Below are positions 25,180 through 41,219 of a DNA stretch of 64,000 nucleotides, one piece after another. The DNA is taken from the NCBI RefSeq assembly GCF_022539665.2, contig NC_081333.1, positions 10,042,971-10,106,970 of the forward strand, in the 5' to 3' direction. The notes below the pieces were generated by a model. The model did no database searches, was not told the origin of the DNA, and saw only the letters and a program-made list of their open reading frames with translations. The number at the start of each line of letters is the position of its first letter. Positions within the stretch are counted from its first letter, which is position 1. The position numbers and the translations under genes were made by a program. This stretch comes from Daphnia carinata (Eukaryota > Arthropoda > Branchiopoda > Diplostraca > Daphniidae).

Positions 25180-25631
25180 ATTATTTTTTTTTTCTATTAT
25201 TATTTGTTGCAGATTAAACAACGTTTGTTTACCATCACATGTAATTATTATTAATAATTTTTTTTTTTACTTTTTTTTGAGAACGCGCCGCAGAGCTCAA
25301 AGGTATTTACACACAGACATGAAGTGAGAGACCGGCACGAAGCAAGTGCATCTGTGCGTGCAACACTCATGAAGATATTGCTCCCCAAAACAGCAACAAC
25401 AGGGGGGAAGGGGTAACAACATTTGTGTGTATGTGTGTGTATATGTCTTGCTGTAAACATGCGAAAGTGTATATATAAACTATACATTTTTTTTTTGTCT
25501 TTTCTATCCTTTTTCGTTTAGAAAAAAGGATAACACCATGATTATGTAGAGGGAAGTTATCGTGGGTGTTTTTTTTTCATTTCCCTCTTTCTTATGCTTT
25601 CGACTTGTTTTGGACCTCCGACAAAATCCGT

Positions 25632-30507
<4,876 letters not shown>

Positions 30508-31561
30508 CTACGTAACACAAGAACAAGATATCAAGTCATTACGAGATTCCGTAGTTAACACGCACACAAAAGAAGAAGAAAAAGAAAACACATATTCGGC
30601 AACACTAATCAAAACCGTGTGCTGCTTTGTTCGTCTTTTTTTTCCTCCTCAATCAACAGCACCTAACGACGAGGAACAAAACCAATCGAAAACACACACA
30701 CACACTCCTGATGAATCGCTTACTGTTCTCACCAGTCTGAGCAAATGGTTTTTCTTCGAATCTTAGGGCCCCACCAACGATTTGCTCGCGTCGACGACAC
30801 AGACGATCAATAATCGCCGCCCTTGAATACCGACGACTCATTCCTCCCCTCTTCAACCCCCCCCCCTCCTTTCACTATTTCCCTTATCCCCATAGAGTCA
30901 GTATACATCTAACGTCGGTCGTACCCGACGACCTAGAGACCTAAAAAAAAAAAAAAGAGATGGGGGGGGGAGGTGGAAATAAAGTCAGGTGCCAGCACAT
31001 TGTACGGGATCGACGCGTCGTTGCATCATATCTACGGTAAGAGAAACGTTGAATGAGCGACACTCAGTCAGCACATTTTTCAGGCTCTCGTTTCGTAATG
31101 GAGTAAGCAGAATTTCAATAAACATTTCTGCTTAAAAAAGGGAAATTGCTCGATTATTTTGGGTAGTCTAAAAATATTTGAGCAAAGAGGGGAACCCATG
31201 ACTTGGTTGCATCAGCACAGAAGACCTACTCCGATCCATCATCGTGATAGTGGAAACAGGAATAGATAAGCTGCCCTAGGCCGTCAAATAATTCATTCAA
31301 CCTGAATTCATTTACATTTAAGTAGGTAAACTATTTTCTATGGTAGCAAGAGCTCTTATAATCTAACGCACGTGGCATGACTCGGCATCTATTTTTCGTG
31401 AAAAAAAAAGAAGAACGAAAGCCAAAAAAAATATATATTTTTGTAGTTCACGAACCTCATCTGTCTTCGCAATCGGATAACTTTTTTTTCCTGTTCCAGT
31501 GCCTTCGTTTTAGAAATGCAGATGCCTTTCGGAGATATTTCTGACATGGAATGACAATTTC

Positions 31562-31582
31562 ATATATATATATATATATATA
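31562..31582. repeat. (TA)n microsatellite
   Basis: Uninterrupted AT dinucleotides upstream of ERR. Confidence 0.9.
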
Positions 31583-32754
31583 CTCCAAATTTGAACGCGT
31601 TTGATCATCCACGCCAGAAAAAAAACAAAACAAGAGAAATGTCTAAACGTGATGAGGACTAGTTCGTCAGGTACGCGGTTGGCAACACAAAAAAAAGATG
31701 ACAGGGAAAACAAAAAATCAGATCAACAAAATCACGAGACTAGCAAGTCAAGTAAACAACGTTTTTTTTAAGTGTGTTCATTTTTAATTTGGCAAGTCAT
31801 CATCTTGGCAGATGATGAGAATTTGTACGCTCATTGTGCCACCAACAACGCGTATAGATAATCAAAATGGCGCTAGCGTATACCTATCGTGCCACAAAAA
31901 TCTGTCGGAGAAATGTTTTGCACCAACAATTCGACTAAAAGAATCTAGATAGGACGTTGGGGCACGTACACACCACGTTGGGTTCATTTGGTAGTGATAG
32001 CATTTCGTAAACAAAAAAAAATGATGGGTGGGAAAGAAGTTTGGCAACGCACAAAACATCACGTCAACGGGCTGTAATATCACGGAAAGGCAGGGAACAG
32101 ACATGCAAATATAACAACCATGTCTCTTAGGCAATAGATATTTTTTTTTTCGCTAAAATTCCCCATTGTTTTGTTGGGACTGCAACACAGACACTGCTAC
32201 ATTATAAGATGGATTGCAAAATATTTCGCCGTCTCGAATGTATCAACCGAAAATAAACGGCAGACCATTCTCGTCTCGTCTCAAAGATTAAATTAACCTT
32301 TGCATAGCGCACCCAACTATTTCGCTATGGCTTCTGGCTAGTCGACAATAGGATTACCTGTCGATTTTGAACGCACGGCGGCTATTTATTACATTATCCG
32401 GTTGGTGATCACAATTTCTATTCATCGCTAGATGACAGATGTTACCACTACTACTCGACATTTTCACTTTTTGCAAATCTAGCGGAGCGTTCACTATCAA
32501 CATTAAGGGAGCGGAACAGGCTCCCGTAACCTTGATTTTCTTGTTGTTGTTTTTTCCTATTAAAGATGACTTCCTCACCGCAACTGCTCGAGGCGAAACG
32601 AAGAGCTACACCGACATTTGTTTTCAAGAACTCGGCCGGCTTTATTGTTAAGCTACCAAACAAAATAAGGAAGATAGGTATAGCCTGCGGGATTGAAACC
32701 AAAAGGCACGACGGACTTTTGGTCTAGTCGTTTTCTCTCTCTTTTTTTTTTTAT

Positions 32755-33012
32755 TTGCTAGCGAAAAACGCATCACACACCTTACCTGTTGACCTCGTAA
32801 AATATATTATCAGACGGTTATTCAAAAGATTTAAAAACAAAAAGAACTGTATGGGGATCTACGCTATCTTTTGTTACACCATTATCACGTTACTTTACGT
32901 TTGGATCTATTCAATTTACGCTGACAATGTCGAAAAACAACCCGTAGTCAAACAGACAAAAAAAAAGGGTAACATTAGACTTATCAAATTTAATGACACG
33001 AGTGAAAACTAG
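32755..33012 (+). CDS. Possible short membrane protein ORF
   Basis: The open frame ends in TAG at 33010-33012. The first ATG, near 32849, gives about 54 aa: a hydrophobic stretch (MGIYAIFCYTIITLLYVWIY) followed by a polar, lysine-rich tail. A pyrimidine tract and TTTGCTAG acceptor precede the longer frame at about 32760, so it could be the last exon of a spliced gene whose other exons I cannot find. The topology resembles a small single-pass membrane protein. I do not recognise it. Confidence 0.25.
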   Translation: MLAKNASHTLPVDLVKYIIRRLFKRFKNKKNCMGIYAIFCYTIITLLYVWIYSIYADNVEKQPVVKQTKKKGNIRLIKFNDTSEN

Positions 33013-33452
33013 ACGTCATTGTTCACGTTTTCTAACTTTTGTTAGTGAAGACTTTATCTGTTTCAAGAAGAAAACTTTGTCCTTTTTCTAAAAGGAAGGA
33101 GGAAATAAAAAACAAAACGAAACAAATCAATAATCGGAGAGAACGAGGGGGGCATGATAGATACTGAACACGTGACTAGTCCTGGCAGAAAACTGTATCA
33201 GGTTCAAGTTCACGGTAGTAATCGATGGCCATTTCTAGAGTGGAAACAGCGAGGGATAAATTCTTAAGGACGGTAAATTGTCTAACGTAATATCTTCGCG
33301 GCCATCTTTTTCACACAACAGACAAAGAGCACCAAGTTACCCACTACCTTCACCCCGAAAAATTCTTATCTGATTCAAGAGCTAAAGGGTCGGGTTCCCT
33401 TTTTTTAAGCCTCGTCATAAAAGTCGAAAAGGTACCGATTGTTGTTACTTAC

Positions 33453-33476
33453 CAAAGCTTCTGCCCAGCTTTCCAT
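33453..33476 (-). CDS. Candidate alternative first coding exon of ERR
   Basis: On the - strand, an ATG in good context (GAGAAATGG) is followed by eight codons encoding MESWAEAL, then a consensus donor GTAAGTAAC in phase 0. The acceptor at 30508 (TTACGTAG|GCC) is also phase 0 and would join as MESWAEAL-A-MM into the known ERR exon without a stop. The intron would be 2.9 kb. This explains the stop codon directly 5' of the ERR ATG. It is inferred from signals only; the segment may instead be chance or untranslated. Confidence 0.35.
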
Positions 33477-36400
33477 TTCTCGTCGGAAGCTTCTCGCTAT
33501 CTCTAGTTGCTTCAGAAAACACGAAACGTTGAAATTGTTTTTATTGTTTCGTCGTCTCCTTAATCTTATCAATGTCGGTCCAAAGCGCACACAACAACAC
33601 TTCACTCATTCAATTTTCAAATAGGTTCTTTACTCCTTTTTGTTTGTGTTTAATGTGATTGTTTTCAAGTTGGCAACAGGTTGTTATGTCAAAATAATGG
33701 CAACTTCAATTTTCTGGACAGCACTCAAAGCCAGCCATTTAGTTGTCAGTTTCTACTCACCACGCAATTAGTCAAACAATGTTGGTAAAATCACGTATTA
33801 GGTATTATGTTGTTGATGAATATTCAATTCAGCGATCTAGTAAATTTTTGTTTCTTTATTGGCTGCTGCTGCTACGACACAAGAAAAACTCGATAGGCAC
33901 TTTACAAGTTTGTTTTACGTGTTAATTTCTAAAAATTGCTAATGACAACACTTTTGGTATCGAGTTTGTTTAGTACACTGTGATTTCATTTGAATTTTTA
34001 GCTTAATATTAAACAAAAACGATCACTTTCAACTGACTCTTTTGTTTTCTTGTGACCAAGTCTGGCCTGAGCTTGGGGGGCCACTGTCGCTCTCGAACAC
34101 ACTCTCGAACTGCGGAGCCGGGTGATCCAAGCTTCCCCTTCCCTCTAGTGCAAGTGCTGCCACCAAACGGGGCATGCGCTACCAGACAAGATATTTACAT
34201 TTTTGGTGCCACTCTTTTTTTTTTTAATCCCTATTTTCAGGAACATTCTTTTTTGTTGTTGCCAGCATCTTGGATTTTACGTTTAATTCGAGTCTAATGA
34301 AAAAGAAAACACCAGTCAAACTGAATTCTGTGTACTTTCAGCACGGCGCTTGACGTGTTTCGTTTCCCACAAATTCGCAAGATGTTCTTTTGTTTCGGTC
34401 GGTGGCTCCTGCCTCGGGCCTTCTTCTCTTTCATCTTTCTTTCATCCATTTCGTTTGTTATTATTCTCTATTTTTATTCCGCATTTTCTTTCATTTCCCC
34501 TGTCCTTCGTTCTGTGTTAAAAAAGTGTAAAACCACATCCGTGTCCATGCCAATGTTTTTTAGTTCCTTTTTTAAAAGATAGTTTTATAATTCTTTCCCA
34601 GTTGTTGTGTTCGTAAATAACGTAGAAAAAGAAACGAAGATTGCCTCCAAAGAACCCCAGTAACTTCGCGCGTTTTCGTCTACAATTCCAAATCCCTGTC
34701 TGACGTGTTTTCTTTCTTTTATTTCTTGCCATTTTTGCCTTCGGCGTCTACTTCATCATCACTTTTGCTTTTTTATTTTCACCTTTTTTATTCACTCTCC
34801 CTTTCTGGTTGCACTTGGCAACAAACATGGCGGCAATCATATGGGAAACACACACAAAAATACAAGTTTCTTTGAGATGTTGCCATGGACTTCCATACAC
34901 GGAGCCATACGTTTAGGAACGAATACGAGATAGACCGACATTTTTTCTCTAGACTGCATCGAAACATGTTTTATTCTCTGTACAATAGAGAGATGCATTT
35001 TCTACAAGGGGATACAGACACACAAAAATGGATCTCGTAATCGTAGTAGGGTATAATAAAGCTGTTTTCGCTAGGATTATAAATACTCAGTACACACACT
35101 GGCTGTTTGGTGATTTTGGCGGTGGCGCTGCTGTTCTTGGCCTTGAACTTGAACAGTGGAAGGCAAAGAAGAAGGCGGTGGGAAATACGCTTGTAAAAGA
35201 AAGAAAAAACCCTGCGGGCGTAGTGTCTGGGTTGGATAATGGGCCAGCAGTACGTTTTCTTTAGAACAGATACATATTTTTTATTGTCTTTCCCTTTTTT
35301 CCCAGCCGATGGGAAATGGCCGACATCTTTTTCTCTTGTTGGCTGTGTGGTTTTGGAATAGACAAACGTAAAAAATAAAAAACTACCGATAGTTTTGTTT
35401 TCACAGATTGCCACCAGAGTTCTCTTTTGTTTTCCGGCAGTGGAATTCCCCTATTTTTGTTTACCGGCATATTGTTATTATTCACGATAGAACAAAACAA
35501 AAAACTTTCCATCTAGCATACGAAAAAACATTTCTGCTGCAAAAGTGGGCGGTAGAATGCTAATCAGTCTCGGGCAGGTTTCCCTTCGTTTCGTATGCCA
35601 AACATTCAAGTGCCGCTCCCGAAACATGCTGTGTTTTTTTTTAAGAGACTTGCGATGCATTTAGAATCCTCAAGTTACTGTTCGTTGAGAAACATAGGCA
35701 TTTTAAGACAGTTCGTCGGGTTCAATTTGAAAGTATTGGCTGTAACAGAACGATTTTAATTTGTGTCTTCTTGTGTACTCGATTACCTGCTTTGAAAGCT
35801 TCAACGTTGGCTATTCATGTGTTGAACCCCGCAGGGAAGCTACATAATAATTCCCGATAGAGGCGCTTACGTCGCTTTCGATTTTCATGCTATCGTGACA
35901 TTAGAATAAAAGAAAAAAAAAACTTTTGAAAGTAAAAATTAAATGAAAGAAAGAAAAATAACGTGAAGCTTTCCCTTTTGGTCCGTGTGGCGGAGATGGC
36001 AACTGGTTTTTCTTGTTGACAATAGTTCTTCTACCTGTGGGCTCCAAGGACTTGAATCTCGTGTATCGTTTCTCTACATCTCAGATCAATCTACGGGTTA
36101 GCCTTGACCTGTCAAATTTGTTTTTCTTATTCCCCTCCCAGCGCAAAGTTAAACTTTAACACAATTTTCAACTGAATAGCGCCAACTTTGTGTTACCGTA
36201 ATTCTGTCACATTGTTATGCTAACTATGTTCGCTCGAATTTTGTGGGCCTTTATGAATTCAGACGCGGTGCGCTGTAGGGGCTGATTGGATTTCACAATG
36301 ATTTTCGAAATCCAACAATTTTTCTAGCTTCTTCTTCATTCTCTTTTCCTCCCTCTCTCTCTCTCTGTGATTTATAAAAGAACAGGCGCCATGATGAACT

Positions 36401-36790
36401 CACGCTGAATATTCGAACGCAGCAGTGCATAAAGGAAATGCAGGAGATAATTTTCTGGCAACATCTCAAGGACAACAAAGGCAACGCTGAGGAGGAGGTT
36501 CCTGTACTGCTGTGTAGATTGCGAACATAATGAAACACAGCTGAAACCGGCAGCTTGAAAAAAAAAACGTAATAGTTTATATCTTATTGAGAAAAAAAAA
36601 AAATAATAACAGACAACAATATATCAAGCATATGCCAAAGAGAGCCGACTAATGGCTCCAATCAAAGGTACACTTATTTTTTCTTTCTCTGCTTCGTCGG
36701 CAAATGGAATATTGTAAAAAATCACACTCGAAATCAAAAATAGCAAAAAAACAATGTGTTTCGGCGTTTCCAAAACGATCGTCAAATAAA

Positions 36791-39300
36791 TTAGGAAGGT
36801 ATCGTTTTGTTACCAGCTGATGGAAGATTCAACAGGTAACCGAACCGATTTTTATGCTTTAAAATATAGGATGGGGCATAAAGACGATCCTCTTCCGGTT
36901 TGGCTAGGAAAAATGGCTTCGTGTTGTCGAACCAACGTCCATCGCGAATCAATCCGTTTATGTATCCGAGATCTAATTTTTCGGGGTAATCACCCCAACG
37001 TGGTTTATCGTCTTTTTGAGCCGACGTCAGTTTGAGTCTGATTCCTTCCGCATTATAGCACCAAGAACAATGGAAACCGGCATAGGCTCCAACACGACCG
37101 ATATTCCATTCCATGACCGAATGGCCGTTGAGAATATAGGCTTTCACTCGGCTTAAGAGTGGCTCTGTCGTCAGGTAATTACGGCGGAGGCTCATTACTT
37201 TGTTATCATAAACTTCACGAATCATCCGCATTGTAGAAATGGCCAAGATATGTGTCACGTCTTCAACGAATGGCGATCCACTGACGGAACGTTTCCAAAA
37301 AAAACCGTAAATGGACCAACGTAATGTCAAGGCAATGGGTTCCGGATAACCATCGTATAGTTTCAAAAAGAGTAAAACATTCCGGTCTGGAATCTCATCG
37401 GCATCTAGCAACAGGAACAAATCTTCATCTCGAATACCTAAACGCGTGGAAATATTTAAAAAGAAATCCGTATAAGATTAAATGAATTGAAAAACAACAA
37501 AACAGGAAGCAACCTTTGATGCGTTTAAGGCCTTCCTGTCCCATGTAATCACGTATAAACGTGTCTGCGAACCATCCATCTGTCAATCCTTCAGGTGGGA
37601 AATGATCGATGAAGACGTGGATAATTTTGTGCTGGAAACCGCCCATGTACCCTCTGCGCAGTTCCGGCAGCAAGTACAAAGGGCTCGGATCGCCTCCAGC
37701 AGTTAGATTAGATTCGCCAACGATGATAACATCCAACACGTCGCCCACTTCTTCCAACCGGACTTGAAAGAACTCGAGTTCGTGATTGATGTTTAGCCCG
37801 TGAATGATTCGACGTGGCGTCTTCCGGGGTTTGAAATCAGTACAATTGTTTAATGCTTGACAAGCGTACCAGACGGGTTCCGGTATGCCACAATCACGTC
37901 CGTAATAGCCCGCCAAACAGTTGCAACTATTAGAACTGGAAGTGCTGCTTTTCATCAAATCAGTGCCGGCAGTAAAGCAACTGAATCCATTGGGTAGGAG
38001 CGTGAAATACGGTCGATCGTCATCCACCAGCGTGTAGATTTCGGGAAGCGCAGGTAAAATTATGGGATCCATGACGTCCGTGTAGGAGTCTTCCCCGGAT
38101 GCGTATAACGATGTCAAAACTGGCCATCCGGGCTGCAAAGTATAGACGCTCATGATCCCAATGATCATCACAACCTAGCGAAAACAAAATAATATGATTA
38201 TTTATCGATCGCCTTCCAGGAACGTTTTCCAGTTGGGTGGTGACTGAGCCGTGCTTTAGGCTAGTAATGCGTTTGACATCTTACAGCTTGTTAAGGGCAA
38301 TTAGACTGAAATAATAAAAACAGGCTTCATGTTTGTTTTCCACGCTTCAGAGAGCCGTCAGCGAGTGCTTTCCAATAATAACAAAATCAGGAGCTAGGCG
38401 GAGGAAAAGAATGTGAGAAATAGGGAGAAACTATGAAAGACATTCGGAAAAGCCACGGTTCCCTAAAGTTCATTCACGTCCTAGTTTTCTTCTTCAGAAA
38501 CATATTTTTTTGTGCAATTGTTTTTGCTTTTTCATCCAAGTTATATATAGAAAGTTGGTTTGGCAACTTTGAATTCGGAACGACAGGCTACGATGATTTA
38601 TTGATCATCCGAGCAGCCCATGTGCCTATGAGAACAATGTCACGTCCACCACATTGACTTATCCACGCTGTTGTGAAGTAAGCTTGGGTCACGAGTGTCT
38701 ATCGTACAGCGCACATATAAATATAGACGACTAATCAGTCACGAAGGCTTTCGTTTTCCCACATCGGAAAGGTCCTCTTCCGGACAGGCCGAATCCCACA
38801 TTTTTCCTTTACTCAAATTCCCGTCACAAGATGGCATACATGCTCTGTTTACTTTCGGGTATTTCTGTTTTCCTGTTTTGTTGGTTGTTTGGTTTTTCAA
38901 GTACACACGAGCTTTAAGAACGTAAAAAGTTTTATAGTTATTGGTCAATCGAACCGATTCTTTCAAACGGACCTTAGCACGCAATGAGCTGACATGATTC
39001 CATCGCAAAAAGTGAAAAGCTAACAACGGGATAAAGTTACACAAATATTTAGCTACATTTGTTATCTGTTAGTGAACTTCGTAAGATTTCGTAGGTGAAC
39101 TAACAAGATAGCTTATCTCATGACCTCATAGGACACGATCGGAAACTTAGTTCACATAGGGCCGATGAGAGGCCACTACTAAGAAAAGACAACGTTTCAT
39201 CAAATTAGCTACAATTAAAGATATTGCTCACCTGAATAGCCACCATCCACAGACCGCATCGCCTCATAGGTGTCATTTTAAAACGACGAAATAGACCCAT
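36791..39300 (-). CDS. MGAT3: Beta-1,4-mannosyl-glycoprotein N-acetylglucosaminyltransferase (MGAT3 / GT17 family)
   Basis: Exons: 39300-39232, 38174-37514, 37437-36791; 458 aa. It is a type II membrane protein: a short basic cytoplasmic tail (RRFK..MRRC) and one membrane anchor (about 15-36) spanning the first splice junction. A stem with an EGF-like cysteine cluster follows (CNCLAGYYGRDCG), as in MGAT3. The catalytic region includes HGLNINHELEFFQVRL, VIIVGESNLTAGG and the metal-binding DADE at 255-258. Near the C-terminus come the conserved FHCSWC, PRWGDYPEK and YAPSYILKH segments. In vertebrates the enzyme adds the bisecting GlcNAc to N-glycans in the Golgi; the arthropod substrate is less certain. 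It is divergently oriented from methionine synthase, 1.9 kb away. Confidence 0.92.
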
Positions 39301-41219
39301 GCATGAAACTTCAAGGTTCTTTATGTTGCTGTTCTTTTATAGAACCATCAGTCGGATGAAACTGCTCTTCTCCTTCTCCCGGCAAAATATCAAGGTCCGT
39401 AACGCTTGGCAGCAACTGCTGATCAGCACCTGCTATACAAAAGGGTTTCCGTATTATTTTACATCACTTTAACACCAAACAAAGACACAACGCCGTGGGT
39501 GAGGTTTCCTTAAAAATTAATGCGCTGGTATGACATCATTTCCTTAAGAATTCTGGTCGGTGAAAACCTGTTTACTCGTCTTCATACAAACCAGTTTCAT
39601 TACACTAGTCTCAATTTTCAGCCTTTCGAGGGGGCAATCGAATTGGGTATGACCACTGTCGCGCTGTAACATTCGAACGTGGCAATTTCCATCGCGCATT
39701 AAAATATGTGGCAGCTGGCGGAAAAGCTGCATCTGAATGTGTAGCGAAAGTACACCAACTGTGGACCAGATACTGTTTATCTATGAAAGTACTAAGGTGC
39801 CACTGTAGTGATTTCATAAAAACATGAGCCTCATCTATGTCACCCCCCTTTCATATCTGTTGAAAGTTGAAAGCATTCCTCTTCAAGTTGTACAAGATCA
39901 TGAAAACAAAAAAGGCGATAAAATGAAGTTAGTTTTCTAAAAATTGATTCTTTGGGACGATACAGAGAAGAATGAATAGAACAAAGGTTAACAAACTAAA
40001 AAAAAAAGAAAATTTCTAGGCCGATATCAGAATTCGTCAAAGTGATGATCGATCTACTGCCAGCCATCTTTCGGACAAAATCGCTATTCTACAACAATAT
40101 CACTTGCCTCGTGGTGGTTGTTAAGTTCAAATGCGGTCACATTCTTTTACTCGCGTTTTGGCTGGGATCAAATCCGCCCACGTTGTACACAGAGATCAAA
40201 TGATCGACATTCTAAACAGGATTGCGTTATCAGATCTTCTTTCTTCCTGTCTAACGTTCTTATCTACTGTTCCTGCCTAACGTTTTAATCTACTGTGCCC
40301 TCCTTGCAACAGATAACGAAAAGGAAGCAAATGCCTTTTCTACAGTTGGTAACATTACACAATATCTATTTTGCGTTGATGAAATGGCCGTGAAAGAATT
40401 CTATTTGTGGACTGATTGTCGATTCAAGAATTTTCTAATGTGTTCACTTTAAAGCTATTCTGAGTGAAAAAAGTTTGACTCACCTCTGTCGTTCACCTCA
40501 AAATCCAAGTGAGCGTTTTCATCTGCAGGAAGAGCAATGTTTTTATCCTTCTCGATGACGTAGCACACGGCAAGAGAATGAACTCTTTCAATGCATGTAA
40601 TGATGCTAGTGCCCCGTCGGGCACTCTCTCCCTACTTCTAGTTGCTGTTTACACACCACACACTCGCAGGTTTTCGAGCGAGAGATGACGACGTGAAGGG
40701 ATGAGGCAGTACAATAAAGAAACCGGTTGCTCTTTCTTTATGTCGTGGCACAAAATCTCAACAGCGGAATGTCCCGCCAATGTGTCACGTGATTGTATGA
40801 ACCGCGCAGCCTCATGATCGAAACAAGAGTTAAGGCTCAAAGATCTCTAAGGCTACCAACTATCTTCTGCTCACGAGTTCTTGGGACTGGCGTGCCTCCC
40901 TTTGGGCTGTTTATCTAAGCAACTGGACATCTAGAAATTTTCTGGATTGTAAATGTTTCGCCGAAGGGATGGTGAAATTCCCGGACCCTTACAGAAAAGC
41001 AAAAAGCAGAAGAAATGTTACTGCCACCTGTTGGATGCATCAGTTGTTTCCCGATGTCATTCATAGGTGGTGCGATATGTTCGCTCCACGTGAAATGAAT
41101 GAAAACATAAAGTCGGTGACAGTGTATACAGTCGGTCTCACTTCAACGTCGACCGGGTCCACGGTAGTACATCCAACAACAATCCATTTTCGTGCTTAAG
41201 ACCAACATCTACCACGAAA
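39301..41219. promoter_or_regulatory. Divergent intergenic region between MGAT3 and MTR
   Basis: This 1.9-kb stretch must hold the 5' UTRs and promoters of both flanking genes, which are transcribed outwards. I see no convincing TATA box at either end and no coding sequence. Several 60-75 aa ORFs are unrelated to known families. Confidence 0.5.

Larger units (their letters stand above)
23236..25631. other. Gap between the Xrn2 start and the ERR 3' end
   Basis: Xrn2 reads away to the left and ERR reads towards this gap, so the right part should hold the ERR 3' UTR. Candidate - strand poly(A) signals (TTTATT on +) include 25174-25179. (CA)n lies near 24890. The only sizeable ORF is described separately at 23715-24158. 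The Xrn2 promoter should lie just right of 23235. Confidence 0.55.
30508..36790. other. Upstream/5' region of ERR and 3' flank of MGAT3; no firm gene
   Basis: About 6.3 kb without a supported gene. It holds the candidate ERR first exon, a (TA)n run at 31562-31582, a possible short membrane ORF at 32755-33012 and a CT run near 36353. It probably contains the ERR promoter and 5' introns. ORFs around 34.3-35.5 kb are T-rich and hydrophobic from composition alone. Confidence 0.5.

Noticed and set aside
34355-34582. 75-aa hydrophobic ORF
   Set aside because: T-rich composition alone yields Phe/Leu/Ile/Ser; no start context or conserved feature.
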